From NCBI GenBank assembly GCA_033852095.1, contig JAWSVD010000074.1, positions 1 to 64,000 of the forward strand: 64,000 nt of DNA. Reading direction: 5' to 3'. The position numbers and the translations under genes were made by a program. The notes beneath the pieces were generated by a model. It was not told the origin of the DNA. It saw nothing but the letters and a program-made list of their open reading frames with translations, and searched no databases. This DNA comes from CALCKW01 sp033852095. Its GTDB lineage: Bacteria; Pseudomonadota; Gammaproteobacteria; CALCKW01. Positions 42,246 through 51,780 of this stretch are shown here, in pieces. Each line of letters opens with the position of its first letter. The stretch's first letter is position 1.

Positions 42246-44902
42246 TGGCAGAACCGGCGCAGCGAGACGTAGGTGAGCACGCAGCAATTGAAGCGATCAT
42301 TGCCGGCATTGACCAAACCGAGCACAGCGCGGCCAACTGCAGAGATTGGCTGGAACAGTGCGATACCCACCTGCAGGCCCGCTTCGACGCGGGCGCAAGC
42401 GGCGCCGAAGTCGTTGTTCACCGCGCCAAGGTAGCCGATGCGCTGGTGCGCCGAATCTGGTGCCACAGCATCCCTGCCGAACAACAACAGTCCGCGGCGC
42501 TCATCGCTGTCGGCGGTTACGGTCGCGGCGAGCTGCACCCCAACTCCGACATCGACATCACCGTCGTACTGCCCGACGACAGCCCAGGCGTGGACAGTGA
42601 CGCGCTGCAGCAGTTCGTGACCGCTCTGTGGGATCTCGGCATGGACATCGGCAGCACGGTCCGCACCCTGCGACAGACCGGGGAAGCCGCCTGCGACGAC
42701 ATCACTGTGATGACAAACCTGCTCGAAGCACGCTACCTGAGCGGCGACCGCGCACTCTGCACACGCACCATCGAGCTGATCAATTCCGAGCGCTGCTGGC
42801 CCTCCTACGTCTTTTTCCGCGCGAAATTTGAAGAGCAACAAGAGCGGCGCGAACGATTCCACGACTCAGCATACCGCCTAGAGCCAAACGTCAAAGAGAG
42901 CCCCGGGGGCCTGCGAGATCTACAAACCATCGGCTGGGTTGTGCACCGGCACTTCGGCGAAGCGCACCTGAGCGAGCTGTCGGACCATGAATTCCTCACC
43001 GCCGAAGAAGTACAGACCCTGCGCGAAAGCCGCGATTTCCTCTGGCGTGTTCGCTTTTGGCTGCACCGCCAGGCCAACCGCGCCGAAGATCGCCTGCTCT
43101 TCGAATACCAACGCCCACTCGCCCAAGCGTTTGGCTACAGCGCTCAAGACGGCAACGTGGCGGTTGAGCAGTTCATGCAGCAGTACTATCGCGTGGTCAC
43201 CGAGATGGTGCGGCTCAATGAAATGCTGCTGCAATTATTTCGGGAACGCATTGTGGAGCTCAACGAGCCCGCTGAAATAAAACCCGTCAACGAGCGCTTT
43301 GAGGTCATCAACAACTACCTCGCCGCCAAAGAGGACGACGTTTTCCTGCGCTACCCGCCTGCATTAATAGAGATATTCCTGCTCGGCTGCCAACAACCGA
43401 ACATCAAGGGCTTGCGCGCCACCACGGTGCGCTTGATCCGACAGCACCTGTATTTGATCGATGACAAATACCGCAACGACATCATCGTGCGCCAACTGTT
43501 CATCGATATCTTCAAGCAACCGCACGGGCTGACACACCAGTTAAATCGCATGAACCGATTCGGTGTTCTTGCGGCTTATTTGCCCAATTTCCAAAGCATT
43601 GTCGGGCGCATGCAATTCGACCTCTTCCACATCTACACCGTGGATGAACACACCTTGATGGTGGTGCGAAACCTGCGCCAATTTGCGGTAGAAGAACACG
43701 CCGAAGGCCACCCGCACTGCACCGAAATTATGCGGGAAATCAAGAACCCCTACCTGCTGCACATCATGGGCCTGCTGCACGACATCGCCAAGGGCCGCGG
43801 CGGCGACCACTGCGTGCTCGGCGCCGAAGACACGCGCATCTTCGCCGAACAGCACGGGATGAGAAAATCCCACGCAGAACTGGCTGAGTGGGGCGTGCTG
43901 CAACACCTCTTGATGTCCACCGTGGCACAGCGGCGCGACATCTACGACCCGGAAGTGATCCGCGATTTCGCCGCCGAGTGCAAATCCATCGACCGGCTCA
44001 ACTACCTGTACCTGCTCACGGTCGCGGACATCTGCGCCACCGACCCCAAATTATGGACCGACTGGAAGAGCAACCTGCTGAACACCCTCTACCGGCACAC
44101 CCGCACGATGATCGAGTCGGGCCTGGACGAGGCGGCAGCTACACAAGCGGAAACCATCGCCACGCGCAAGCAAAAGGCCTTGAAACACCTCGAACACGCG
44201 AACCTGAGCAGAGAAGAAATACTGATTTTTTGGGACAGCATGGGCGAGGACTATTTTCTGCGTTACAACGCCGATGAAATAGCCTGGCACACCGGGGAGT
44301 TCGCCCGCAGCAGCCACGCCGACCGAGCCCGAAGCCTGATCAGAACCAACAGCGCCGGCTCCACCGAGGTCGCCATCTACACGCGTGATCACCCGATGCT
44401 GTTCGCCAACATCACGCGGCGCATGTCACTGCTCGGCCTCAACATCGTCGACGCGCGCATTGCCACCACGCCGCACGGCTTTGCCCTGGACAGCTTCACC
44501 CTGCTAGAGGACAGTGGCGAGCCACTGTCAAATGCGAGACAGATAGAAGAGCTCTTCATACAATTCGAGCAACACCGCGAAGAACCCAACCTCTCGCACT
44601 ACCACCCGCCTCGCCGCCTGCGGTCCTTCCAGCTGACCCCCACGGTCGAGTTCAACACCGAAGACGCTGGCGCCTACACATCCGTGCTGGTCACAGCGGC
44701 GGATAACCCTGGGCTGCTGGCGACCATTGCGGGCTGCTTTAACGAGTGCGGATTGACACTGCACGCCGCCAAGGCCTCCACCTTCGGTGAAAAGGCGGAG
44801 GATGTGTTCTACATCAGCGATGAAAACGGCGAAGAGATAGACGATGCCGAGCGACTGCGGCACCTGCACAAAACACTAATTGAACAATTGTCTGACGAGT
44901 AA
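42245..44902 (+). CDS. glnD: bifunctional uridylyltransferase/uridylyl-removing enzyme
   Basis: Glutamine sensor that adds UMP to PII protein when nitrogen is scarce and removes it when abundant (885 aa). The nucleotidyltransferase domain (about 65-200) has GGYGRGELHPNSDIDI. A helical region leads to the HD domain with GLLHDIAKGRGGDH (about 510-525). Two C-terminal ACT domains follow: EVAIYTRDHPMLFANITRRM and SVLVTAADNPGLLATIAGCF. The start was set at the ATG overlapping the map stop; longer in-frame readings run into map. No glnB or amtB is adjacent. Confidence 0.97.
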   Translation: MAEPAQRDVGEHAAIEAIIAGIDQTEHSAANCRDWLEQCDTHLQARFDAGASGAEVVVHRAKVADALVRRIWCHSIPAEQQQSAALIAVGGYGRGELHPNSDIDITVVLPDDSPGVDSDALQQFVTALWDLGMDIGSTVRTLRQTGEAACDDITVMTNLLEARYLSGDRALCTRTIELINSERCWPSYVFFRAKFEEQQERRERFHDSAYRLEPNVKESPGGLRDLQTIGWVVHRHFGEAHLSELSDHEFLTAEEVQTLRESRDFLWRVRFWLHRQANRAEDRLLFEYQRPLAQAFGYSAQDGNVAVEQFMQQYYRVVTEMVRLNEMLLQLFRERIVELNEPAEIKPVNERFEVINNYLAAKEDDVFLRYPPALIEIFLLGCQQPNIKGLRATTVRLIRQHLYLIDDKYRNDIIVRQLFIDIFKQPHGLTHQLNRMNRFGVLAAYLPNFQSIVGRMQFDLFHIYTVDEHTLMVVRNLRQFAVEEHAEGHPHCTEIMREIKNPYLLHIMGLLHDIAKGRGGDHCVLGAEDTRIFAEQHGMRKSHAELAEWGVLQHLLMSTVAQRRDIYDPEVIRDFAAECKSIDRLNYLYLLTVADICATDPKLWTDWKSNLLNTLYRHTRTMIESGLDEAAATQAETIATRKQKALKHLEHANLSREEILIFWDSMGEDYFLRYNADEIAWHTGEFARSSHADRARSLIRTNSAGSTEVAIYTRDHPMLFANITRRMSLLGLNIVDARIATTPHGFALDSFTLLEDSGEPLSNARQIEELFIQFEQHREEPNLSHYHPPRRLRSFQLTPTVEFNTEDAGAYTSVLVTAADNPGLLATIAGCFNECGLTLHAAKASTFGEKAEDVFYISDENGEEIDDAERLRHLHKTLIEQLSDE

Positions 44903-44905
44903 TCA

Positions 44906-46045
44906 ATGAGCAAACTTTCCCCATCAGTCGCCCTTTGCCAAACCCTGATACAGCGCGACACCGTCACCCCCAAAGACGCTGCATGCCAGCAACTCATCAG
45001 CGAGCGACTCGAGCCATTGGGCTTTAAAGCCGAGCACATCGACGCGGGCGGTGTGACCAACACCTGGCTGCGCCGAGGCACCGAGGCACCCTTGTTTTGT
45101 TTTGCCGGCCACACCGACGTTGTCCCCACCGGCCCCGAAGTCGCGTGGCGACTCGCGCCGTTTTCCGGGACCATTGAAAACGGCATACTGCACGGTCGCG
45201 GCGCCTCGGACATGAAAGGCGGCGTCGCTGCCATGACGGTTGCAGCAGAGGATTTTGTGCGTGACAACCCAGATTTCTCTGGGTCCATAGCGCTGCTGCT
45301 GACCAGCGACGAAGAGGGGCCGGCAAAATACGGCACACGCGCCGTGATAGAAACACTCGAGGCACGCGGCGAAAAAATCGACTGGTGCCTTGTTGGCGAA
45401 CCCAGCAGCACAACACAAGTGGGCGACACCATCAAGAACGGTCGCCGCGGCTCACTCAGCGGCTCACTGCAGGTGCTCGGCAAGCAAGGCCACGTCGCCT
45501 ACCCTCACCTCGCGGAAAACCCAATCCACCTAATCAGCGGCTTCCTCAACGAAATTTGCGCGCGCTCTTGGGACAAGGGTAATCAATACTTCCCACCCAC
45601 GACTTTTCAAGTATCCAACCTACACGCGGGAACCGGCGCCACCAACGTTGTCCCGGGAGATCTGCAGCTACAGTTTAATTTTCGCTTCGGCACCGCGACC
45701 TCCGAGGACAGCATTCGCCAACAAGTAGAAGACATGCTCGACAGCCACGGCTTCCGCTACGAGCTGCAGTGGAATTGCTCCGGCCAACCCTTTATCACCG
45801 AACCCGGCTCCCTCACCCAGGCTGCGAGCACGGCGATCAAAGAAATCTGCGGCATAGACACCGAGCTCTCGACCAGTGGAGGCACCTCAGACGGCCGCTT
45901 TATCGCCCCCACAGGTGCACAGGTCATCGAGCTGGGTGTCTGCAACAGCACAATCCACCAGGTGGATGAACGTATCCCCTGCGCTGAAATCGACTGCGCG
46001 CACGCACTCTACAAGAGAACACTGGAGCTGCTTTTTCTTAATTAA
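44906..46045 (+). CDS. dapE: succinyl-diaminopimelate desuccinylase
   Basis: Zinc-dependent M20 hydrolase of lysine and meso-DAP synthesis (379 aa). FAGHTDVVPTG gives a metal His and Asp, GRGASDMKGGVAAM the bridging Asp, TSDEEGPAKYGT the catalytic Glu-Glu pair, and GGTSDGRFI and NSTIHQVDE are C-terminal signatures. It starts 3 bp after glnD, so the two are probably cotranscribed; a bidirectional terminator follows. Confidence 0.97.
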   Translation: MSKLSPSVALCQTLIQRDTVTPKDAACQQLISERLEPLGFKAEHIDAGGVTNTWLRRGTEAPLFCFAGHTDVVPTGPEVAWRLAPFSGTIENGILHGRGASDMKGGVAAMTVAAEDFVRDNPDFSGSIALLLTSDEEGPAKYGTRAVIETLEARGEKIDWCLVGEPSSTTQVGDTIKNGRRGSLSGSLQVLGKQGHVAYPHLAENPIHLISGFLNEICARSWDKGNQYFPPTTFQVSNLHAGTGATNVVPGDLQLQFNFRFGTATSEDSIRQQVEDMLDSHGFRYELQWNCSGQPFITEPGSLTQAASTAIKEICGIDTELSTSGGTSDGRFIAPTGAQVIELGVCNSTIHQVDERIPCAEIDCAHALYKRTLELLFLN

Positions 46046-46055
46046 TTTCTGCATT

Positions 46056-46088
46056 AAAAAAGGGCGCCCCGCTGGAGCGCCCTCTTTT
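46056..46088. terminator. bidirectional terminator between dapE and ppiD
   Basis: Stem AGGGCGC (46061-46067) / GCGCCCT (46077-46083) with A-run on the left and TCTTTTT on the right. It lies between the convergent stops of dapE and ppiD and can serve both. Confidence 0.88.
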
Positions 46089-46110
46089 TAGCAATCAACT
46101 GAGCCTGCGA

Positions 46111-48039
46111 CTATTCAACTGCAGGATTGATCGCCCGCTCATTGACAGACACATCCGCCACCTCTCGCATGCCCAACTGCAAGGCCTGGAAAGTCGTGCT
46201 GCCTAACTGCTGCGCCGCAGCATCAGCTGCCGCGACATCCACGGCTTCAGCGTCAGCTTCCGCCAGGCGCACACCCTTCATGCCAAGCACGACGGGATTA
46301 GCTGCCGCATCCACCACTTGACGCCACACAGGGGCATCTGCCTGCTCGGAGCGCGCCAGAGAGAACAAAGCCTTCAATAGCTGCCGATCTTGCTCTGGGT
46401 TATCACGCGCGGTCCACGCGGAATCAGCCACCTCCACACCCTGCGCAGCTGCAGACTCGGTGAAATCCCCACCCGACTCGACCGCCGCAAGCAGTGCCTG
46501 CGCTTGCTCATCAGCCAGTGCTTTTGCCTGCTGTCGCCTGAGCTCAGCCACAACACTCTCGCGCACCTCTTCAAGTGGCTTCAGCTCCTCAGGCTTTCTG
46601 TCGTCCAAGCGAACAACGATCGCGTGATTCTCCGCCACTTCTAATACAGAGGAATTTAAAGCACCTTCCAGCACATCATCGAGCAACACCGCCCGCCGCA
46701 CCTGCGGATATTGACCAATGCCTAGAGGGGTCTCTGCACTGAACCACTCCGACTGCTGAACCTCGGTACCCAGCGCGTCTGCAGCGGGCTGTAAACTGCC
46801 GCCGTTTTCAAAGGTTTCAGCGGCCAAAACATCTTGTTTCTCGAAAAAACCATCGGCCACCTGTTTGTCGACCAGCTCTTGCTGCAACTGATCTCTCAAT
46901 TCCGCCAGCGGCGTTGCCTGAGATTCCTGCACACTGTTGAGCTTGATGATGTGCACGCCAAAAGGAGAGCGAACCGGCTCACTGACATCACCTACAGCCA
47001 GAGCGAATGCCGCGCCCTCGAAGGCCTCTACCATTGCGCCCTTGCCAAACAAGCCAAGGCTGCCGCCATTCTCAGCAGAACCCGTGTCGATTGAGTGCTC
47101 TTTCGCCAGCGCGGAGAAATCGCCGCCGCCCGCCAAGGATTGAACCAGTTCAGCCGCCTTCGCCATGACCGCGTCCACTTCTGCTTGCTCAGCATCCTCG
47201 GCCAATGCCAACAGAATGTGAGACGCATCCCGCTGCTCTGCCGTGGCGAACTCTTCTATTCGTGCTCGGTACTCAGCTTCGATCGCCGCCTCGTCAATCT
47301 CAACCTCCGCCCCGAGAGACGCCGCATCGAGTTCGATGTAACTGACTTTGAATTGCTCTGCCCGCATGTAGCTGGATTCGTGGTCTTTGTAGTAAGACTC
47401 AACATCCTCATCAGCTATTTCCAAGGCCTCGCCCAGTGCAGCCACGTCCATCACCGCAAAGACGAATTCCCGCTCCTGGCGCTTTAATTCACCGGCCACA
47501 CTTTGCTCGGATGGCAAGACAAAAGCAGAGCCTGTCACCGCCCCAAAGAGCTGAACTAAGCCCTGATCCCGCCGCGTGGTCTCTTCAAAAGCCGCACTGG
47601 ATACGCGGTTTGCAGCCAGAATCTGGTCGTAGCGCGCCTGATCAAAGACACCGTTAACCTGGAATTCATCGCGCTCACGTATCGCCTTCGCAAGCTCCGC
47701 ATCGGACACCGTGTAATTTTGATCACGGACGCGCTGCACCATCAGCTGGCGCTGCACCAGCTGCTCCAGCGCACCTTCACGCATCTGAGGGTTTTCCAGC
47801 AAGCCACCGGGAACTTTGCCACCGAACATCTGCCGCATGCGATCTTGTTGCTGCAACAGCGCGGACTCAAACTGCTGAACACTGACCTCTTCGCCGTTGA
47901 CGATGGCGGCATCCGTGTCGACACCCGCCGTGAAGTAAGAGCCCACACCAAACAGCGCAAAAGGCACGGTGATGATTCCGACAAATGTATATTTCAGAAT
48001 TTTTGAATTACGCAAACCTTCGCGGAGTTGAATCAACAT
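46111..48039 (-). CDS. ppiD: periplasmic folding chaperone PpiD (SurA_N/rotamase family)
   Basis: Inner-membrane-anchored chaperone acting at the Sec translocon exit (642 aa). One N-terminal membrane helix (KILKYTFVGIITVPFALFG). The SurA-like region (about 40-180) begins VNGEEVSVQQFESALLQQQ. A parvulin domain (about 265-360) has DASHILLA, FSALAKEHSIDTGSAENGGS and GVHIIKLNSV. The remainder is helical and acidic. Located downstream of hupB and the tRNAs, as in Pseudomonas and E. coli. Confidence 0.93.
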   Translation of the reverse strand: MLIQLREGLRNSKILKYTFVGIITVPFALFGVGSYFTAGVDTDAAIVNGEEVSVQQFESALLQQQDRMRQMFGGKVPGGLLENPQMREGALEQLVQRQLMVQRVRDQNYTVSDAELAKAIRERDEFQVNGVFDQARYDQILAANRVSSAAFEETTRRDQGLVQLFGAVTGSAFVLPSEQSVAGELKRQEREFVFAVMDVAALGEALEIADEDVESYYKDHESSYMRAEQFKVSYIELDAASLGAEVEIDEAAIEAEYRARIEEFATAEQRDASHILLALAEDAEQAEVDAVMAKAAELVQSLAGGGDFSALAKEHSIDTGSAENGGSLGLFGKGAMVEAFEGAAFALAVGDVSEPVRSPFGVHIIKLNSVQESQATPLAELRDQLQQELVDKQVADGFFEKQDVLAAETFENGGSLQPAADALGTEVQQSEWFSAETPLGIGQYPQVRRAVLLDDVLEGALNSSVLEVAENHAIVVRLDDRKPEELKPLEEVRESVVAELRRQQAKALADEQAQALLAAVESGGDFTESAAAQGVEVADSAWTARDNPEQDRQLLKALFSLARSEQADAPVWRQVVDAAANPVVLGMKGVRLAEADAEAVDVAAADAAAQQLGSTTFQALQLGMREVADVSVNERAINPAVE

Positions 48040-48268
48040 AGCTTACTGAATCTCTGGGTTGAATCTCTGGTACGACCAATGATCTTATATTGTTTGCGTG
48101 CACACAGCACACAACCCTGTATATGCCCAGCTCCTCTGTGCGGAGCGGAGCGCGAACCCCACAAGTGTAGCCCGACTTGGGAGCCAATGCTCCTCTTCTA
48201 TTGCTTACACAAAATAAGCACATAGACCTATACATAAACAATTACAGGCTGCTTTGTCAGCACACACG

Positions 48269-48295
48269 AAAAAGGGCACCCGCGTGGGTGCCCTT
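48269..48295 (-). terminator. terminator after tRNA-Asp copy 1
   Basis: A perfect 10-bp stem AAGGGCACCC / GGGTGCCCTT (48272-48281 with 48286-48295), 4-nt loop, followed on the - strand by a short T-run. Ends the hupB/tRNA transcript. Confidence 0.85.
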
Positions 48296-48308
48296 ATTCG
48301 TCTATCTT

Positions 48309-48385
48309 TGGCGGAGCGGACGGGACTCGAACCCGCGACCCCCGGCGTGACAGGCCGGTATTCTAACCAACTGAACTACCGCTCC
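48309..48385 (-). tRNA. tRNA-Asp (GTC), copy 1
   Basis: A 77-nt cloverleaf with encoded CCA. Acceptor GGAGCGG pairs with CCGCTCC; the anticodon loop CTGTCAC gives GTC. Identical in sequence to copy 2, 148 bp away. Confidence 0.97.
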
Positions 48386-48417
48386 AAAACTACTCTTTCA
48401 AACTCACACTACACACG

Positions 48418-48443
48418 AAAAAGGACACCTGATGAGGTGCCCT
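48418..48443 (-). terminator. imperfect terminator between the two tRNA-Asp copies
   Basis: Stem AGGACACCT / AGGTGCCCT (48422-48430 with 48435-48443), 4-nt loop, with one A-C mismatch in the middle. It is a diverged copy of the terminator after copy 1 and is flanked by the same ACACACGAAAAA sequence. The mismatch would weaken it and allow readthrough into copy 1. Confidence 0.7.
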
Positions 48444-48456
48444 AATCGTCAAACTT

Positions 48457-48533
48457 TGGCGGAGCGGACGGGACTCGAACCCGCGACCCCCGGCGTGACA
48501 GGCCGGTATTCTAACCAACTGAACTACCGCTCC
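48457..48533 (-). tRNA. tRNA-Asp (GTC), copy 2
   Basis: A 77-nt cloverleaf with CCA, identical to copy 1. The flanks AAAACTACTCTTTCAAACTC are shared after both genes on the + strand, indicating duplication of a segment of about 148 bp. Confidence 0.97.
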
Positions 48534-48571
48534 AAAACTACTCTTTCAAACTCACACCACGTGCGTGAATT

Positions 48572-48647
48572 TGGTGGGTGTTGAGGGACTTGAACCCCCG
48601 ACCCTCGCCTTGTAAGGGCGATGCTCTCCCAACTGAGCTAAACACCC
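48572..48647 (-). tRNA. tRNA-Val (TAC)
   Basis: A 76-nt cloverleaf with CCA. Acceptor GGGTGTT pairs with AACACCC; the anticodon loop CTTACAA gives TAC. It begins only 11 bp past the hupB stop, so it is probably processed from the hupB transcript. Confidence 0.97.
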
Positions 48648-48658
48648 AATTAAGCCGC

Positions 48659-48931
48659 CTAGTTTACAGCATCTTTCAATGCTTTACCAGCTTTAAATGC
48701 TGGAACATTTGCTGCGGCTATTTTGATAGTCTCACCTGTACGAGGATTACGACCATCACGCGCCTCACGGCGTCGATTCAGGAATGTTCCAAAACCGATC
48801 AGAGTAACCTGATCCCCACCCTTAAGGGTGTCAGTTACCACTTCCATCATGGAATCCACAGCCTTGGCAGCATCCGCTTTACTCAGCGAAGCTTTCTCGG
48901 CAACGGCCTCAACAAACTCTGATTTGTTCAT
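48659..48931 (-). CDS. hupB: DNA-binding protein HU-beta
   Basis: Nucleoid-associated HU protein (90 aa, the standard length). It reads MNKSEFVEAVAEKASLSKAD, then TLIGFGTFLNRRREARDGRNPRTG with the DNA-binding arm, and NVPAFKAGKALKDAV. The start was set at MNKSEF with AGGAG 10 nt upstream; a longer in-frame reading covers the spacer to lon. It follows lon after a terminator and leads into tRNA-Val. Confidence 0.97.
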   Translation of the reverse strand: MNKSEFVEAVAEKASLSKADAAKAVDSMMEVVTDTLKGGDQVTLIGFGTFLNRRREARDGRNPRTGETIKIAAANVPAFKAGKALKDAVN

Positions 48932-49020
48932 TATGACTAACTCCTGAATTTTACACAAGCCCCATTTTGGAATTAATGAAATCAATTTCATCAACCCCCT
49001 TGAGAGGAGCTCAATACGAG

Positions 49021-49043
49021 AAAAAAGCGCCACAGTGGGCGCT
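49021..49043 (-). terminator. rho-independent terminator between lon and hupB
   Basis: A perfect 6-bp stem AGCGCC / GGCGCT (49026-49031 with 49038-49043) followed on the - strand by six T. It lies about 120 bp beyond the lon stop and upstream of hupB, which should therefore have its own promoter. Confidence 0.75.
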
Positions 49044-49161
49044 ATGGACTTGAGTATATACCAATAAACCCACGTTCCAAGCAACAATCTTAAAGCATGA
49101 AAAGGATGTAACTCGCAGCAGCTGTGTGAAAATGCCACAGCTGCATTGCGTCTAAATACAA

Positions 49162-51597
49162 CTAGTGCCGCTGGGACGCACCCTTGCCCTTTTTAGAGGC
49201 TGGCTTGGCGATGCCTGCCTTGGGTTGCTCGTCTTCTTGAAAGGGCTTGGGCACTGCCGTCAGGGCAATATCGAAGACCTGATCGATCCACTGCACAGGA
49301 ATCACATCGAGCTCAGACAAGATGTCTTCCGGTATATCCGTGAGATCTTTCTCGTTCTCCGACGGGATGATGACCGTCTCGATCCCCCCGCGGTGAGCAG
49401 CGAGCAACTTCTCCTTCAGGCCACCAATGGGCAATACTTCGCCGCGAAGTGTTATCTCCCCTGTCATGGCCACGGTGGCTTTGACAGGAATCCCAGTCAA
49501 GGCGGATACAATGCAGCAACACATACCAATACCGGCACTGGGGCCGTCCTTGGGCGTTGCCCCCTCAGGCACGTGGATGTGAATGTCTTTGGACTCGTGA
49601 AAATCAGGCGACAAACCCAAGGATGCGGCGCGACTGCGCACGACTGTCATCGCCGCCTGTATAGACTCCTGCATCACATCGCCGAGCTGCCCGGTGTGGT
49701 TGAGCTTGCCCTTGCCGCTGACAACGGCCGCCTCAATGCACAGCAGCTCACCCCCTACTTCGGTCCAGGCCAGGCCAGTCACTTGACCCACTTGGTCTTC
49801 CTGCTCCGCCAGACCGTAGCGAAAGCGGTAAACACCGAGGTATTTCTCCACGCCCTCGGGGCGAAGATCGATTGATTTCAATTTTTTGTCGAGCAAAATT
49901 TCTTTCACGACTTTGCGGCAAATCTTGGATATTTCACGCTCGAGATTGCGCACCCCAGCCTCTCGCGTGTACCGCCTGATGATCTCTGTTAGTACACCGT
50001 CGCTGATCGACAGCTCCTCGGGCTTCAGGCCGTTGTCTTTGATCACTTTTGGCACTAAATACTTGCGCGCAATCGCCAGCTTTTCTTGCTCGGTATAACC
50101 AGGTATGCGAATGACTTCCATGCGATCCAACAGCGGACCAGGAATGTTCATCGAATTAGCCGTCGCCACAAACATTACCTCAGAGAGATCAACATCCACC
50201 TCCAGATAATGATCACCAAAGGCCTTGTTCTGCTCCGGGTCCAGCACCTCTAACATCGCCGAGGACGGATCCCCCCTGAAATCCATCGACATCTTGTCGA
50301 TCTCATCCAGTAGCATCAAGGGGTTGCGCGAGCCGGCTTTGGACAGGTTCTGTACGATTTTGCCCGGCAGAGAGCCAATGTAGGTGCGGCGGTGACCGCG
50401 GATTTCCGCTTCGTCGCGCAGCCCACCCAGCGCCATGCGCACGAACTTCCTGCCCGTGGCATTCGCCAGCGAACGCCCAAGGGACGTCTTGCCCACACCG
50501 GGCGGCCCAACCAAGCAAAGAATAGGACCTTTGAGTTTCCGCACTCTTTTCTGGACGGCTAAATACTCGAGAATCCTGTCTTTCACCTTTTCCAAGCCGT
50601 AGTGGTCACTGTCGAGCACAGCTTGAGCTTCGTCCAATTTCGTCTTAACACGGGTACGCTTAGCCCAGGGCACCGCGAGCATCGTGTCCAGGTAGTTGCG
50701 CACCACCGAGGCCTCTGCCGACATGGGAGACATTTGCTTGAGCTTGCCCAGCTCAGACTCGGCCTTCTTTTTAGCCTCTTCTGGCATACCGGCGGATTCG
50801 ATGCGGCTAGCCAAGTCTTCTAACTCGTTGGGAACATCGTCCATGTCTCCCAGCTCTTTTTGAATGGCCTTCATCTGCTCATTCAGATAGTACTCACGCT
50901 GACTTTTTTCCATCTGCTGCTTGACGCGGCTGCGGATGCGCTTCTCTACCTGAAGCACATCGAGCTCACCTTCCAACAAACCCAGGATCCGCTCCAAGCG
51001 TTCGCGCACATGCGTCAGCTCCAACACCCGCTGTTTCTCATCCAAACGCAGCGACATGTGCACGGCAATCGTGTCCGCAAGCCGCGAATGGTCATCGATT
51101 TTACTCAGTGACGACAAAACTTCTGCGGGGATTTTTTTGTTCAGCTTAACGTACTGCTCAAACAACTTAGCGACACTTTGAGCCAATACGGGCAGCTCAC
51201 GGTCTGGATCCGAACCGTCTTCTTCACTGACCACAACTGAGGCCCGCATGTGCTCTTCAGCAGTGACTTCCATGCTTTCGATCTGCGCCCGCACGCGACC
51301 CTCAACCAATACTTTAATGGTGTCATCGGGCAGCTTTAAGAGCTGGAGAATATGCGCCACAGTCCCGTGGCTGTGCAGCTCATCCACACCCGGCTCATCG
51401 ACATCTGCGCTGCGCTGCGCGACAAGAAATATTTGCTGATCATTTGACATCGCTTCGTCGAGCGCAGCGATAGACTTTGGTCGCCCGACAAAAAGCGGCG
51501 TGACCATGTGCGGGTAAATGACAACATCGCGCAGTGGCAATACGGGCAATACCAACTGGTCGCCAGCTTCAGCGGCAGTGATTTCTTTGGATGACAC
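49162..51597 (-). CDS. lon: ATP-dependent protease Lon
   Basis: AAA+ serine protease for damaged and regulatory proteins (811 aa from the preferred start). The N-terminal substrate domain starts LVLPVLPLRDVVIYPHMVTP. Walker A is GPPGVGKTSLG, Walker B LMLLDEIDKM. The protease domain has the catalytic Ser in PKDGPSAGIGM and the Lys in GGLKEKLLAAHRGG. The start taken is GTG (VSSKEI), with GGGAG 6 nt upstream. A GTG 19 codons earlier would give 830 aa but has no good ribosome site. The C-terminal tail is Lys-rich. Confidence 0.96.
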   Translation of the reverse strand: MSSKEITAAEAGDQLVLPVLPLRDVVIYPHMVTPLFVGRPKSIAALDEAMSNDQQIFLVAQRSADVDEPGVDELHSHGTVAHILQLLKLPDDTIKVLVEGRVRAQIESMEVTAEEHMRASVVVSEEDGSDPDRELPVLAQSVAKLFEQYVKLNKKIPAEVLSSLSKIDDHSRLADTIAVHMSLRLDEKQRVLELTHVRERLERILGLLEGELDVLQVEKRIRSRVKQQMEKSQREYYLNEQMKAIQKELGDMDDVPNELEDLASRIESAGMPEEAKKKAESELGKLKQMSPMSAEASVVRNYLDTMLAVPWAKRTRVKTKLDEAQAVLDSDHYGLEKVKDRILEYLAVQKRVRKLKGPILCLVGPPGVGKTSLGRSLANATGRKFVRMALGGLRDEAEIRGHRRTYIGSLPGKIVQNLSKAGSRNPLMLLDEIDKMSMDFRGDPSSAMLEVLDPEQNKAFGDHYLEVDVDLSEVMFVATANSMNIPGPLLDRMEVIRIPGYTEQEKLAIARKYLVPKVIKDNGLKPEELSISDGVLTEIIRRYTREAGVRNLEREISKICRKVVKEILLDKKLKSIDLRPEGVEKYLGVYRFRYGLAEQEDQVGQVTGLAWTEVGGELLCIEAAVVSGKGKLNHTGQLGDVMQESIQAAMTVVRSRAASLGLSPDFHESKDIHIHVPEGATPKDGPSAGIGMCCCIVSALTGIPVKATVAMTGEITLRGEVLPIGGLKEKLLAAHRGGIETVIIPSENEKDLTDIPEDILSELDVIPVQWIDQVFDIALTAVPKPFQEDEQPKAGIAKPASKKGKGASQRH

Positions 51598-51737
51598 TTT
51601 TAACTCCCACGGTGGTGGTGTAATTAGCTCTAAATCGAGCCCTTGGATAGGCACAAGAGACTGATTTGAGGTTTAGCGGACTCGCCATAGGCGATAGATG
51701 GGGTCATTGTGCCACGAGCACAAGAGCTTGTGCGTGG

Positions 51738-51766
51738 AAAACGGTCGCCACCCGTGTGGTGGCGAC
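51738..51766 (-). terminator. candidate terminator between clpX and lon
   Basis: A perfect 9-bp stem GTCGCCACC / GGTGGCGAC (51744-51752 with 51758-51766), 5-nt loop, followed on the - strand by CGTTTTCC. The T-tract is short, so partial readthrough into lon is possible. Confidence 0.6.
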
Positions 51767-51780
51767 TGAGAGGATAGATG

